NCBI RefSeq assembly: GCF_001540865.1
Contig: NC_033635.1
Coordinates: forward strand, 8,378,661 to 8,442,660
DNA length: 64,000 nucleotides
Reading direction: 5' to 3'
Source of the DNA: Ananas comosus
Taxonomy: Eukaryota; Streptophyta; Magnoliopsida; Poales; Bromeliaceae
Shown piece by piece: positions 45,492-58,150 of this stretch. Position numbers and translations under genes: made by a program. Every line of letters starts with the position of its first letter. Positions within the stretch are counted from its first letter, which is position 1. The notes beneath the pieces are model-generated. The model did not search any database. It was given only the letters and a program-made list of their open reading frames with translations, and was not told the origin of the DNA.

Positions 45492-48400
45492 TCACCTTTT
45501 ACTCGCGAAAGCGGCCAATGCATTGGCGTGTGCGGGCGGAAGAGCACCCAGTATAGGCTGCATTTGCTGGCCATAGACCGAAACCAAGTGAGAGACAGCC
45601 ATTCCAATCTTGCTTTTTACTTCGTCGCACTCCACCGGAGATACCACCACCTGAGCAAAGATATGAACCACATCGGGCACTAGAGGGAGGATCTGCTTTA
45701 TAAATTGGAAATGAGTAAGAGATCCAAAAAGGAATAAATAGATTTATTGTTTATAAAATGCATGAAAGAAAAGAAAATACTCCTAGGAATAACAGTTATA
45801 CCTGAGGATTGGAAGATAACAGTAGATTTGAGATGCAGCTGTAGACGGTCATCGACTCCTCATGGTCTTCTTTTAGTGGCAGCGCTTTGAGAAATACGGG
45901 TAAGACCTAAGTATGAAACCAACAGGGTTAGTGCTTCAAACGACCAAAATCCAATACACAAAATTGGGTTTCATCAGAATTTCATAGAGATTTATGATGA
46001 TTCAACCTGGTTGAGAGGAATTGATTGGGGTTGCACCATTATCATCCTCGCGACAGCACCGGCGGCATTGTCTTTCACAGCATCATCAGGTTCAGATTCG
46101 CCAAACAATGGATACAAAGCACGCAGTACATCGCCATAGTATCTTTGCGAATTGCGAAAATGAAAGAAAACAATAGAAAAATAAATATTTCATGCAAGTT
46201 ATTTGTTTATTTAACCAAAAAAAAGGGTAAAATTAGAAAGAGACGACACTAGAAAGGAGTAGTTGAATTAATCCTAGTATTATTCACGACATACTTAAGT
46301 GCTGCTGTGCTCCCATTCTTGCAAATCTCACCCGCACAGAATGCTGCATTTCTTCTGTTAGTTGCGTCAGATGATCCAAGTTCTTTTAATACCAAGGGCA
46401 TTATCCTCTAATAAAGTAAATTATTTTTCAAAAAAGAAGAACCACAGGTTACAAAGCAGAAAAAGGAAGAGAAAACAAAACAAAAGCAAGTGAACAACCG
46501 ATAAACAGATAAGCAAACCTACATCAATATAAGCAGAGATTGGAGCACCCATCTCTTGTGCAACCTCTGCTAGACAGGCAACGACCATTGTCCGATCTTG
46601 AGGAGGCCGTGCAGCTTTCTGCAGTTATTTTAGAACAAACCAGGAATCATATGAGACCTAAGGATCAGTGCTAACCTACAGAAGAATAGATAGACTCGAG
46701 ATATTTTCGAAAAAGAAAACGCACCGCAAATCTCATCAAGGGATCAAACAATTTCACAAAAAGGGCATTGAAATTAGATCCCATCACTTTAGCAAAAGCA
46801 GGAAGAAGATCGGACACAGCATCCATGAGCACTTCATCGTGGTCGACGTCTCCATCTTCCGCATCATAGTCGGACTCCAGTTGCTGACAAGATGATTCCT
46901 CATGCAGAAGAGTCAGAGTTGCCTCCACAAGCCTCGGCATATCTTAAACAAGAGTATGCAATTCCATATATTACTCAAAAAGTCAAAACCAAGGCAACAT
47001 TATTGAATGTAACGTGATAGTACAAGATCTTACAGGGCTCTATTGCTGCATAACCAGAGTCCTTCACGATGTCCGCTACACTCATGCAAGCTTGAGCCAC
47101 AACTTCCTTGTCATCATCCTCCGTCATGGTCTTGATGTAGATATTCAGAACACTATCTGCACATGATGAGAGAAGTAGCATCTCCTTTTCTTTTTACCAA
47201 TAAATATATCAAAAATTGCAAAATACTGGATATAAGGATTAGCACTTACCAAGAACTTCCTTCTGTTTCTCTGAGACATCCTGCATAAAAGGTAAAGAAA
47301 AATGGAATTCATTTTCTTTTTAAAAAAACTGAAATTCTGACATTCCATAGTTCTGAGTTAAAATAATAAACAAGAAAAGTGAGCAAGTGTTCCATTATTA
47401 ATGAAGTCACGAACAACCCAAGAAAGTGGCAAATACGATAAGTGTGTTATCACATTAAACAGTACCATACTATGCAATGTAATCAGAAAGTGTCAAATAG
47501 GTACTACGCGGCTTCCAAGGGAACGAGACTTACGGAATTATATATAAAATAGCAAAGATCTAAACAATATTGTTCATCTATAACAATGTTAAACCAAGAC
47601 ACGTGCCGTAGTTTATTATTATCAAACAATTTGCATAAAATGTAACATAAACCATTGGCCAAGAATTATGTCTCTTATGGCCTGATTTTGCTGTGCTTCA
47701 GAGTGTAGTGCCATAGTTTTATTATTACAAAACAATTCGTGTAAGGCCTGACTTGGCTCTACTGCATGATGCTGCAGTTTCATTATTACAAAACAGTTAG
47801 TATAGAATGTAAATTAAGCCATCACCCACAGGTACGTCTCTCAGTTGCTGGTTTGGCTCTGCCGCTCTGCTGCAGGGTGTAGTGCCATTTGATGAAGTGC
47901 TGTCTTAAGATATGATATTTATAAGCAATACATTGAATTCGTTCCAACAGTTTCTCTTGGCAGTAAAACTAGACCACTGACTCTGCTAAAAGGAAAAATT
48001 CTACTAAGGGCTTCAAAAACACCCTTTTGCTTCCTGCTATGGCAGGACCCCAGACTTTCCAATTGCTAAACGCTCTGTTAGATGTAATTGCACCTAAAAG
48101 CATAAGCTAGACCAAACAGGCCCTAAGAGTAATTTTGCTCAGGAAATATTTTGAATTTTCCACGGATTTTTTTCTCTCATCTCTCATGTATGCCCGTAAG
48201 TTATGTGGTTCATGAATTGTCTACTCAAGCCTCAGCTAACATAGGTTTGCAATTTAGGCGGGATGATCTCTATGGCCCCGTTTGGTTCAGGGTATAAGCA
48301 GGAATAACGAAAGTTATCCCGGCTATTCCGCCAAACGGGATGATTTTTGGCTGGGATATTTTATCCCGGTCAAACCTTGCTATTCCCGGCTATCCCGGAA

Positions 48401-49787
48401 TAGCTTGGGATTTACTATTCCACCATTTTGGTGGAATAGTGCTATTTCAATGTTTAATTTCAAACTTTATTAAAATTATAAATGGAGTTAAAACTAAATT
48501 ATATAAATATAATATATTATATATTATTTTTATTATAAAATTATTAGTTGTACTATATTAATACATATTATTCATATTTAAATATTATAATAAATTATTT
48601 TTATTAAATTTAAGTTTAAGTAGAATTCTTNGGCCAATTTGCATAAAAAATTCACTAATTTTGGGCTTTTGCAAAAGTGGACCACTTTTTTGGATTTTGC
48701 AGATTCGGACCGAAATTTCAGCAAACTGACCAAAATACCTTTATTACTTTTTCTCTCTCCTCTTTCTTTTTCTCCGTTCTTTTTTTCCTCTCTCCGAAGA
48801 AGGCAGCGGAGACGGAGGTGGAGGTGGAAACACCCCGCCTCGCCTCCGCCCTGCACGCCCTCGCCCGTGCACTCCAGCCCTCCTCGCCTCTGACCCTGCT
48901 GAGGCCGCGTCGCCACCCTTCTTCTACACTAGGGCACGGCGACGTCGAGACGCAGGCTCTTCTCCTCCACCGCGCGTCGAAACGCCGAGATCGCCTCCGA
49001 CGACGTCGCGATGGCTGCGATAAAAGGCCAAAGGAGAGGTGGTGATAAAAAAAAATGATAGAAAAAAATAAGAATAATAAAAAATAAAAAAAATTATTTT
49101 TTTCCTATAGAAAAGATTAAAAAATATAGGAGAAGAAAGAAGATGATGAAATTGTACTCTTAAAAAAAAATTACACTGTTTTAAAAAAAATTTGCACTGC
49201 TTTAATAAAAATTACACTATTTCATATAAAAATTACACTCTTTTAAAATAACTTTACACTCTTTAGGCCAATATTGCACCATTTAGAAAAAATTTGCACT
49301 ATTTCATTTCTTTCTTTTTTTTTCCTCTTCTCTTCTTCTTCCTCTTCTTCTTCTTCCTCCTGCCGGAGCAGCACCCACCCTTCTTCTTCTTCTTCCTGCA
49401 GGAGCAGCGGCCCACCCTGCAGGGCACCTCCCCCGCCCCGCCGCCGCCGAGGAGGCCCGGTGGCGATGCGGGCGCACGAGCGGCGCCGCGCCCCAGCCGC
49501 GATCCCGCGTGCGCTGTTCTCCTTCGCCAGGCACAGCGCAAACAGCCCCGCACCGTGCTCAACCTGGCCAGCAGGCCGCCTACTGCACCGCCTCGGATGT
49601 CCGCCATCGCCGCGTCCTACTCTAGCTCGTCAGCGCCGTAGCCACATCGTCGCCTCCAAGTGCCTCTACGGCGGCACCACGCCCTCCTCTCCCGCGCCTG
49701 GGACATCCCGCTACCTTCGTCGACGCCAACGACACCCACGCCGTCCGCGCCGCCGTCCACGAGGTGACACCAAGGTCATCAATCTCA

Positions 49788-49831
<44 letters not shown>

Positions 49832-52800
49832 GAGCATTGTATATTAATTGTATCGTTTTCTCTGATAGTTTAAGCTTGTGAAAATTAATTAAGGGTTGTT
49901 TTATATATATTGGAAAAGTGATCTACGTGGAGACGATGTCGAACCCCCACGCTGGCGGTGGCGGACGTGTCGCATTGGCGGCGATCGCGAGGGAGAAGGG
50001 GGTGAAGCTGGTGGTGGACAACACCTTCACGCCCATGGTGGTCTCCCCGCGCGACTCCGCCCCGACGTCGTCATACACAGCGTCTCCAAGTTCATCAGCG
50101 CGGCGCCAACATCATCGCCGGTTACTAACCAACTTACCTTTTCTTTCCTTTTCCTTTTTTTTTTTTTTGGGCGGCGCCGACATCATGCGCCGCGTCGCCG
50201 CCACGGCCTCCTCGGCGGCGGCGACAGGGGAGGTGCTCCTGCAGGGGGTGCTGCTCCTGCAGGAAGAAGAAGAAAAAGGGGGTGCTGCTCCCGCAGGAGG
50301 AAGAAGAAGAAGAAGAAGAGAGAGGAAAAAAGAAAGAAAGAAATGAAATAGTGCAAAATTTTTCTAAATGGTGCAATATTGGCCTAAAGAGTGTAAAGTC
50401 TATTTTAAAAGAGTGTAATTTTTATATGAAATAGTGCAATTTTCATTAAAACAGTGTTTTTTTAAAACTGTAATTTTTTTTAAAAGTGCAATTTCATCAT
50501 CTTTTTTCTTCTCCTATATGTTTTGATCTTTTCTGCAGGAAAAAAATAATTTTTTTTATTTTCATTTTTTTCTATAATTTTTTTTTGTCACCACCTCTCC
50601 CTTACTTTCTATCGCAACCATCGCGACGTCGTCGGAGGCGATCTCGCCGCCTCCGACGACGTCTCGGCGTTCCGACGCGTGGTGGAGGAGAGGAGCCTAC
50701 GTCTCGACGTCGCCGTGCCCTAGAAGAGAAGAAGGGTGGCGACGCGGCCTCAACAAGGTCGGAGGCGAGGAAGGCTGGAGTACAAGGGCGAGGGCGTGCG
50801 GGGCGAAGGCGAGGCGGAGACGAGACGGACTGTTTCCGCCTTCGCTTCCGCTGCCTTCTTCGGAGAGAGGAAAAAAAGAACGAAAGAAAAAGAAAGAGGA
50901 GAGAGAAAAAGTAATATGGGCATTTTGGTCAGTTTGCTGAAATTTCGGTCCGAATCTGCAAAATCCAAAAAAATGGTCCACTTTTGCAAAAGCCCAAAAT
51001 TAGTGGATTTTTTATGCAAATTGGCCTAAATTTATTAATAATAAAAATTATAAATTTATTTATTAAAAAAATTTTATCAAATTTATACATTTATTATAAT
51101 AAATTATTTTTATTAATTGTTCCCACCCCTATTCTTATTTAAAAATTTTAAATTTTAAATTTTAAATTTAAATTTATAAAATTTATAATTTGCAATCTCA
51201 AAATTAAAGTTTATAATTTTAATATAAATATATATATATTCTAAACTTTAAATTTTAAATTTAAATTTTGATATTTTAAATTTTTGAAATTTAAAATTTG
51301 ATATATTTATATTTTTCAAATTTAAATTTGACTTAAATTTAAAGTTTGAAATTTTAAATTTTTGAATTTAAAATTTGAGATTTTAAATTTTTAATTTTGA
51401 AATTTAAAAGTTAAAATTTAAAATTGTAAATATAAAATTTAAAAATTCAAATTCATATATAATATAAAATTTAAAATTGTAACTTATTCTATCTTATCTA
51501 TCCAAATTCTATTTTTCTTAAATCCCGAAAACAACCCAATTTTCATCCAAACGCAAAATTAATCTAATTCTTGTTTATACCTAAACTTATACCTATCTCT
51601 GAAATAGGCAGTTCTTGCTTATACCCGAACCAAACAATACCTATGAGAAAATGATCTTGAACATTAAGATCCTTTGTCTGTACAGTGTAAGCACACAGAA
51701 CAAAAAATGTTTAGATGGTCCATGAGGTCAAATTTAGACAATGGAAAGAACAGATTCTGCAAGAGAGAATACTCACCATGTTGTCAGGAATTGCACGGAT
51801 AGCTGTTAAAATATCTGCAAGATTAATAAAAACTCATAAATAATTAAATTGTCATGGAAAAGTTACATGCAAGTGCCAAGTAAATTTCAGTTACAAGGAA
51901 TGATAGTAGAAAGTTCAAGTGAGTTTGAGGCCATCAAATGATGGAAAACAAGAAATGTCATGACCTACTCAAGGCTTATACTCTTTTTAAAGGAGCTAAG
52001 CTAGATAATCCTTTTCCACCACACAACGATACTCAAATTATAGACTCAATGTCTAAAAGTAGGCGATACTCAAATTATAGACTCAAGGCGTGTTTGGTTC
52101 GCCTCTTTTTCACCATGGAATCGGAATCGGAATGGGTGAATCCGTTTGTGGGTGTTTGGTACGCGGGAGTCCCATTCCGATTCCGATTCCAGCTTATTTT
52201 GATTCCGATTGCGATTCCAACTCCGACTTCGAACCAAACACGCCCTCAATGTCTAAAAGTAGGCAAAACAGTATCTAGGGCAAAAAGTAAAAAAGGTAAC
52301 CCGCTTCTAATCTAATGTGAATTCACCTATAAAAAATTAGACAATATTACTTTAAGGTGGCTTTTCGTCAAGAATAGAGTGCAGATAGTAGTGAATATAC
52401 ACTCTTCCATCAAACACAATAAGAACTGGTGTTATAATGTATATTTCATTGGATAGATAAAAGGCAGCCCTATCTCCAGGTAATTCCTACGAAACCTAAG
52501 CAAACATAGTGATATAACATTCACAATTAGAGACACGTTTGAGCCTCCAACAAGTATTCCAATGATTAAATCAAATTTGATTACTATAGGAAAATTTTTT
52601 GAAGAAATGCACAATTAGGAGATCAAAGCTCTATGATGTAGAACCAGATTTAAAGAGGGTTAAGTCGAGTCATCTTTTATTTATTTGAGTCAATTTTTTC
52701 ATTAGGGTTGAATCAGTTGATTGAGTCGTTTAGGTTTTAATTTCTTTTCTAATTTTCGGAATTATTTTGTTTGTTAATTTATTTTAATTGTTTTTATAGA

Positions 52801-55800
52801 TTTTTTAGGATTTATCATATGTTAATAAATCTCTAAAAATTAGAGATATGCTTTAGGATTTTATAGATATATTTGAAGAATTAGGAAAGACCCCTAAAAT
52901 TGTGAAATTTGAATTAGATTAGGATTATACTTTGAATGTTATAAGTATAGCCTATGCCTTGTAATTTGGAGACGAATTATGATGAAATAAAATTTGAGTT
53001 TGTGCTTTGATTGGCCACGGTATCTTCTACCCCTTCCCTTCCCTGCCATGTGCGCCGGTAAAATTCTTCTTTCTAAGAGGTTCTATCTTCTCTCTTCTTA
53101 TTCTTCTTTTCTCTTTTCCACTATTTCTCTCTTATTCTTCTTCTAAATTTGTTTTCTCTATTATCAGCTATTTTCTTCAATTTTCTCTTAATTTGTTTAA
53201 AAATATTACAAAATAAAAAAATTGTTGGAACCTTCTTAGAGTCTTACTACTTTGGATTTTTTTCTTTTTTTAATTACGAAAATTGATTCAAAAATTCATT
53301 AATTCTTTTATAAATTAAAAAAATCTGAAAATTAATTTAAAATTTCTAGAAAATTCTAAATTTAGTTTTAAATTGATTTTGGGCTCATTACTTGCAAGAT
53401 AGATTAAGGCTTTCCTAATTTGTCCTGTATCACTCTACCACCGGATACAATTTGAGTAGGATCACTTAACCATGCTTCACAATTGGAAAAACGGATACTA
53501 TCGAGGATATAGAAATGCCCCCAACCCAACACTACCTAAGCATCTAACGCACTAGTATCCAGAATCTCTGATCATTTACCAAGCTAATTTTAGAGGAAAG
53601 ATTATTAAATAGACAAGTTAAAATATGCTAAAGAAAGTCAGTAAACTAGAATATCGTAGGAAAGTACATGTGATTAGCTGGAGAATGTGAAGAAATGTTA
53701 CTCACGTTTTAGAGCAATAATGGCCTGAAGCCTGACATCTTCATGGAAATATCCAGAGTGCCTAACTAATATCTTCAGTGACTCCTCCAAATAGCTTATG
53801 CAAATCAAGGAAACAAAATAAAGAAAAAACAAAAAAAAAAAAGAAGAAAAGATTACCTAATAACCAGATTCAAAAATACGGATACGGTGCAAAAGCATTC
53901 TTTGTGTGAAACGCAAACAATCCAATAGCCTGGGTTGCCGCAGCCTTTTCATCCAATACCCCAGTCCTCACACTAATATTTCGAACTCTCGGCTCATCAT
54001 TTGTATCATCATCATCAGAAGAGACGCCACCGAATCCATTGTCAACACTGTCCGAATCGTCAATATCCACAGCAGAACCATCATCCAAATTGCATGATGA
54101 AAATACCAGAGGTACAACATGAGGAAGATACTGTAACAAAGAGTACGTAGTTCTTGAATCAAGAATGCGGCAATGAAAATAAAAGTAGTGGTCAAATACA
54201 TTTAAAAACTGAATGTGCTACCTGCGTAAAGCCATCATCTAATATTTCAGCAATATTGCTGAAGAAACCATGAGTGTACTCTCGGAGCTCACTAAAGTCC
54301 AGTGCAAAACCCTTGAACAGGAAAGTCATAAAATTTACACTTAAAAAATTTATGATTCAGTGAATAAAGAAGAAAAATAAAAGTGGAAGTGTAACTCACA
54401 GAAAGTGCAGCCTCAATAAAAGGGGGTAAAATGGGTTCCATCCTCGTCCTTCCAACAGCCATTGCTACTATCCCAACAAGTTCAGTTGCCCTGGCTCGTG
54501 CGCGCAAGTCCTCATCATTTGTGAGTACCATAAAGCTTTTCATCATCTCAAGCACCTTCTCTGCATATGGAATAAAGGCTTGTTCTGCTGCAGCTGCTAC
54601 AGAGCCTATTGCAGACTGCAGTAAAATATGATATTCAGAAATGAAACATATAAAGAAAAATTGTGGCCAAATAAAAATAAAAAAAAATAGTCTGAAATTA
54701 AAATAGCCATTCAAAATGATCAAGATTGCATAAAAAAATGACCATGCATGTTTCTTGCAGATTTCGAGGACTGCCTTGCAAACATGTCACTAATCTCCCC
54801 ATCAATGGATCTATATATGGAAAAATATCTTCACCCATGTCCTCACAAAATGCGGCCAGAGCATAGTATGACTTTTCCTGCAAAAAGAAAAGAAAAAGAA
54901 AAACAATCTAAAGTAAATATAAGATATTTAACAAACTTCATACCTAGCAACATAAACTTCCAGTACCTTAACTTCATCTGAGGGATCCTCAAGGGCATCT
55001 AGAATGCAGGGAAGGACACTTTTATAGTGGGATAAAATCTCAGGCTGCAGATGTTCTGCAAACTGGCCAAGGGCAAATGATGCAGCACCCCTCACCATTT
55101 GTTCTTGATCCTTTAAAGCTCCTAAAACAATAAAGAGAACATCTTCCAGCTTATCTTTCATTAACTCGTAACAACCTTCAGAGACGACACCCAATGCTGT
55201 CACTGACGCCTCCCGATATTTGGGATTAACATTACGGAAACTCAGAGAGGCGAATTCAAGAACAGGCCCAAAGACATGTCTCGGTATGTTGATGGCCATT
55301 GTGTCAATGACTTCAGCAGCAGCTCGATCAGCCGCCAGATCAGATTCTTCATCCCCACCATCCCCACTGGCTGTTTCTGTAAGTAAAGGACACATGACTT
55401 GCAGAATTGGTACAACCAACTTGTGCTTCTTCAAGAAAGAAGATTTGAACTTTGCAAGCCATGAAATTATTTGAATCGCCTGTGACAATCAACAGGATGA
55501 AGCTATAATGCTATAAGCTGTGTAAGACAAAGGTATCAAAATACACAGTTGATTTCTATAATACCTGGTGTCGTATATTTAAGTCCAATGCCTGGCTTGA
55601 GCAAACATCAAGAGAGAATTGAACTATGGATCTCACAGAATCACCAAGTAGTGGAGCTGGAGACTCAATGAGTTCATCAAAGATTTCAAAAGCAATGGAG
55701 GCAACATCTTCCTCGCCGTTAGCAAGGCATTGCCGTGATACATTTAATATACTGGGAATAAAATCTCGAAATAGTTTTACCTATAAATGGAGCAAGATGT

Positions 55801-58150
55801 AAGTATTATATTCAAGAAAAGGAAGAAAAAAGTACAACTGCAATACTTTAAAGTTCTGCAGTGAGAAATGTGGTTCCTAAGTGCACACATGGTCATGAAA
55901 TAAAGTAAAGCTACAACACAAGTCACATCAAAAAGTTAAAGAATACAAAAGCAGCACTAGAAGTGCATAATTCATAGCCTGTGCCATATTTATTCACATC
56001 TAGTTTATGGTTCTACCAGAATACAAGTATATTGATATCTAGCCCATTTAGCTAGTATTTTAAAGTTTTCCAATTATGTAATTAATGAAGAATAGTTTTG
56101 GTGATGAACCAAAACCGAAACCGAGTTTCCAACCATGGTCATGTTCACATTCAAGTTGATTTTCAACTCGGATCCACAAGCTTTATTTCTCTTCCACTCT
56201 TTTGCTCCAATTGCATACTCAATTGAGTGAATTATACATAGTGCGCACTAGATTTCTTAAGGTTACTAGGTTAGACATTAGGATTGTATAAGGTTGTTTG
56301 CATCACATTGTATATGATTCTTTATACATGTCCAGCATCAAGGACAATCTTCAAATCCGTAATGCTACACAACAACAATTATCGCCCTCGTTAAACATGC
56401 ATCTAGAAACAGAAAAGACATAAGTGCTAGCCATTCTTATGCATCTCAATGAGGAGAAAAAAAAAAAATGCAATATGATGTGAGACTAAGGCGCCATTTG
56501 GCTAAGCTATAGAAAATAATGCGCTTGTAAAAGAGCTATAGAAAATAGTACTGTGATATTTAAAAAGTTTGTACAGTATTTGGTCATTCCGTCGTGTTGT
56601 CTGTAATTAAACGTTGTTTGGTTGTCTGAAAAGTTCTTTGAAATGTTGTAAACTGATAAAATACTACCCAAAAATTATTTTTAAATATTTTCAATAAAGT
56701 ATATTTAAAATATCTAGTAAGAAACACGTCATTTAAAATAACCTAATTAAGAAAATTCTACTTTAACTCAGAATTATTTTTTTTAATAAGTTAAATATCA
56801 AAATAGTCTCAATATGCATGACAATAAGTAAATTTATACAGAACTCAAAAGTAATGTAAACATAAAGAAAAATCAAATCATTAAATTTGACAAGCTTACT
56901 AGTAAATTTAACGAAATTCTAAATTTAACTGACTAAAATCTAAAATACTAAAAATTAACGAAGTATCAATTGAAAGAATAAAACCAAGGGGGAGATTTCA
57001 AAATGACCTATAGTTGAGGAGGTCTCAATACATTTTTTACTTTTTGATTTAAGCGACTTTATTGATTTAAATTAAAAATTAAATTTATTGATGATTTCAT
57101 TAAATTTAATAATTTTAACTAGTTTTAATAAAAATGGAATAGCCAATACCTAATAAGCCAATAAATTCATTTATTTTCCTTTTTTTTAAAAAAAAAAGAG
57201 TTACTTGCAACTTAATAATAAAAAAAAGAAAGTAATAAGAAAAAAAAAAGATGGGCTTATTTTAAAATGGCCTGTAATTGAGAGAGGGAGGAGGAGGCGA
57301 GATAATCAGGATTAGGTATCTACTAGGGACAAAGGAGTACTGATAATAGATTGGGGGTGTGTTGTCATTTAGAAGAAAATTCTTAACTAAAGAAGCATGC
57401 ATTCCTATAACATAGAAGCTTCGATCTTGGAGCTTCTGCAATATCCCTCCCTACCGCACAACTTACGGCCCGAAGTGGAGAAGCTCGATGAACTTTTTAC
57501 TCCCAAACAGTCTATTAGGCACAAAAGTCTGTTTTGAAATTGTAGAAGCCAGGCCAAATGGGTACAAAAATAAAAATGACAAATGGGTACTAAAATAAAA
57601 GTGACACAAGTGCAAGGAAGAAGTACTATAATTAATGACAATCTCTTAGAAAAGAAAAAAAAAAAAAATTCCGTGTGCTGAACTTCAAGAATTTCTTTTC
57701 GGACATACCAAAAGGAAACACGTACCAGAACAAGAAATGTTAAAAGGAAAATAATAATCAAAATAAATATGGTCGATATTCGAAATAGAGAACTTACCAC
57801 ATCAGCACCATCATTAATAAACTCGATAAAAGCTCCAACAGCCCTGACAGAAGAGAAAGAATCAAAACAAGTAAAAGATCAAACAATGGTTGCCACTGCA
57901 AATCCTATGATGAAGTATGTTCCACTGCAAATCCTATGATGAAGTATGTTAGACTATTTCAGTTCACAGAAAAACAAATAGCATTTGAGTACATAAAATG
58001 AGAACATACGTACTTCAAAGCAGCAACTCTGACTCGAGTGCTAGATTCATCTTGCAGGCACTTCAACAGAATAGGTTGCAGATCAACCAAATGGGATTGG
58101 AATGTGGGTCCAATAGTTTCAGTAAGAGAGCTGAATAAAATCAAAGCCAC
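45492..58150 (-). CDS. IMB4: Importin-4 (importin-beta family, HEAT repeats), 18 exons, N-terminus missing
   Basis: This is a nuclear import receptor that carries cargo through the nuclear pore under RanGTP control. Exons on the minus strand, 5' to 3': 58150-58014, 57843-57798, 55780-55565, 55479-54967, 54877-54743, 54615-54400, 54311-54222, 54130-53886, 53794-53706, 51814-51777, 47280-47250, 47156-47034, 46942-46725, 46618-46523, 46407-46295, 46142-46007, 45906-45802, 45692-45492. Each proposed join has GT..AG borders. The lengths sum to 2748 bp, exactly 916 codons with the TGA at 45492 and no internal stop. Diagnostic peptides are VALILFSSLTETIG, EFSELREYTHG-like DFSELREYTHGFFSN, the acidic loop SSDDDDTNDEPRVRNISVRTG, DDDKEVVAQAC, HDEVLMDAVSDLLPAFAK and the C-terminus LAAFASKR. 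They match plant importin-4 (Arabidopsis IMB4) rather than importin-5. About 130 N-terminal residues with the Ran-binding region are not found up to 64000. Confidence 0.93.
48632..51028 (+). mobile_element. Pack-MULE with ~800-bp terminal inverted repeats
   Basis: The ends are long inverted repeats (48632-~49450 and ~50210-51028) that start GGCCAATTTGCATAAAAAAT. Shared landmarks in order are gcttttgcaaaagtgg, cggaccgaaatttcagc, a GC-rich block, an A-rich block with repeated ttacact words, and a (CTT)n stretch. The centre (~760 bp) holds pieces of a plant gene. Long TIRs with a captured gene fragment define Pack-MULEs. A 9-bp target duplication is not evident, partly because a single N stands at 48631. 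It is in antisense-neutral position inside an intron. Confidence 0.85.
49545..50125 (+). pseudogene. MGL: Captured methionine gamma-lyase fragments
   Basis: Methionine gamma-lyase is a PLP enzyme that splits methionine into methanethiol, 2-oxobutyrate and ammonia. Several of its conserved blocks occur here in order but in different frames: TVLNLA (about 49550), a SGMSAIAAS-like MSAIAAS block (about 49600), a LYGGT-like CLYGGTT (about 49663), FVDANDTHAVRAAVHE-like text (49715-49765), VIYVETMSNP (about 49920), KLVVDNTFTPMVVSP (about 50005), and DVVIHSVSKFIS with the PLP lysine (about 50070). Frameshifts, a (TA)n insertion at 49797-49828 and missing segments rule out an active enzyme. Family membership within the Cys/Met metabolism PLP group is firm; the exact enzyme is likely but not certain. 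Confidence 0.75.
52029..52266. repeat. Short duplications around a MITE
   Basis: gatactcaaattatagactc occurs at about 52028 and 52067, and ctcaatgtctaaaagtaggc at about 52046 and 52245. The second pair flanks the MITE at 52087-52244, so the two duplications together record the insertion context. Confidence 0.75.
52087..52244. mobile_element. Compact MITE with 15-bp TIRs
   Basis: It has inverted ends ggcgtgtttggttcg and cgaaccaaacacgcc, and ctcaa on both sides. The 158-bp body is a chain of ggaatcggaatcgg / ccgattccgattcc words that can fold on itself. It lies in the importin-4 intron between exons 9 and 10 of those listed. Confidence 0.8.
55781..57797 (-). other. IMB4: 2-kb importin-4 intron, AT-rich
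   Basis: The intron lies between exons 2 and 3 as listed. Its middle (from aaggcgccatttggctaagc at 56488 to about 57260) has the ring of a MITE, with poly(A) tracts, but no matching opposite end is found. No coding sequence. Confidence 0.6.

Larger units (their letters stand above)
48274..51641. mobile_element. MITE split by the Pack-MULE
   Basis: The left end ggccccgtttggttcagggt and right end tatacccgaaccaaacaatacc are imperfect inverted repeats of about 35 bp (GTTTGGTTC.GGGTATAAGCA.GAA). A 3-bp tat lies on both sides. Without the insertion the element would be about 970 bp and very AT-rich, with internal cccggctattcc/gggataac palindromes on the left side. It predates the MULE that lies inside it. 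Confidence 0.65.
47281..51776 (-). other. IMB4: Large importin-4 intron with nested transposons
   Basis: This 4496-bp intron lies between the 38-bp exon at 51777-51814 and the 31-bp exon at 47250-47280. It starts with gtgagt at 51776 and ends tgcag at 47281 on the minus strand. It contains a MITE that is split by a Pack-MULE. Left of the MITE, 47281-48270 is AT-rich sequence with no feature. Other introns of the gene are mostly 80-700 bp. Confidence 0.85.

Noticed and set aside
49274..50376. Proline/serine/arginine-rich frames around 49.3-50.4 kb as a host gene
   Set aside because: They lie inside Pack-MULE arms and CTT/GAA repeats; only the ordered lyase blocks between them have family similarity, and these are frameshifted.
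45492..58150. Importin-5/RanBP5 as identity of the host gene
   Set aside because: The acidic loop, the GVLDEKAAATQAIGLFA block and the LAAFASKR C-terminus fit importin-4; importin-5 has a different C-terminal region and domain spacing.
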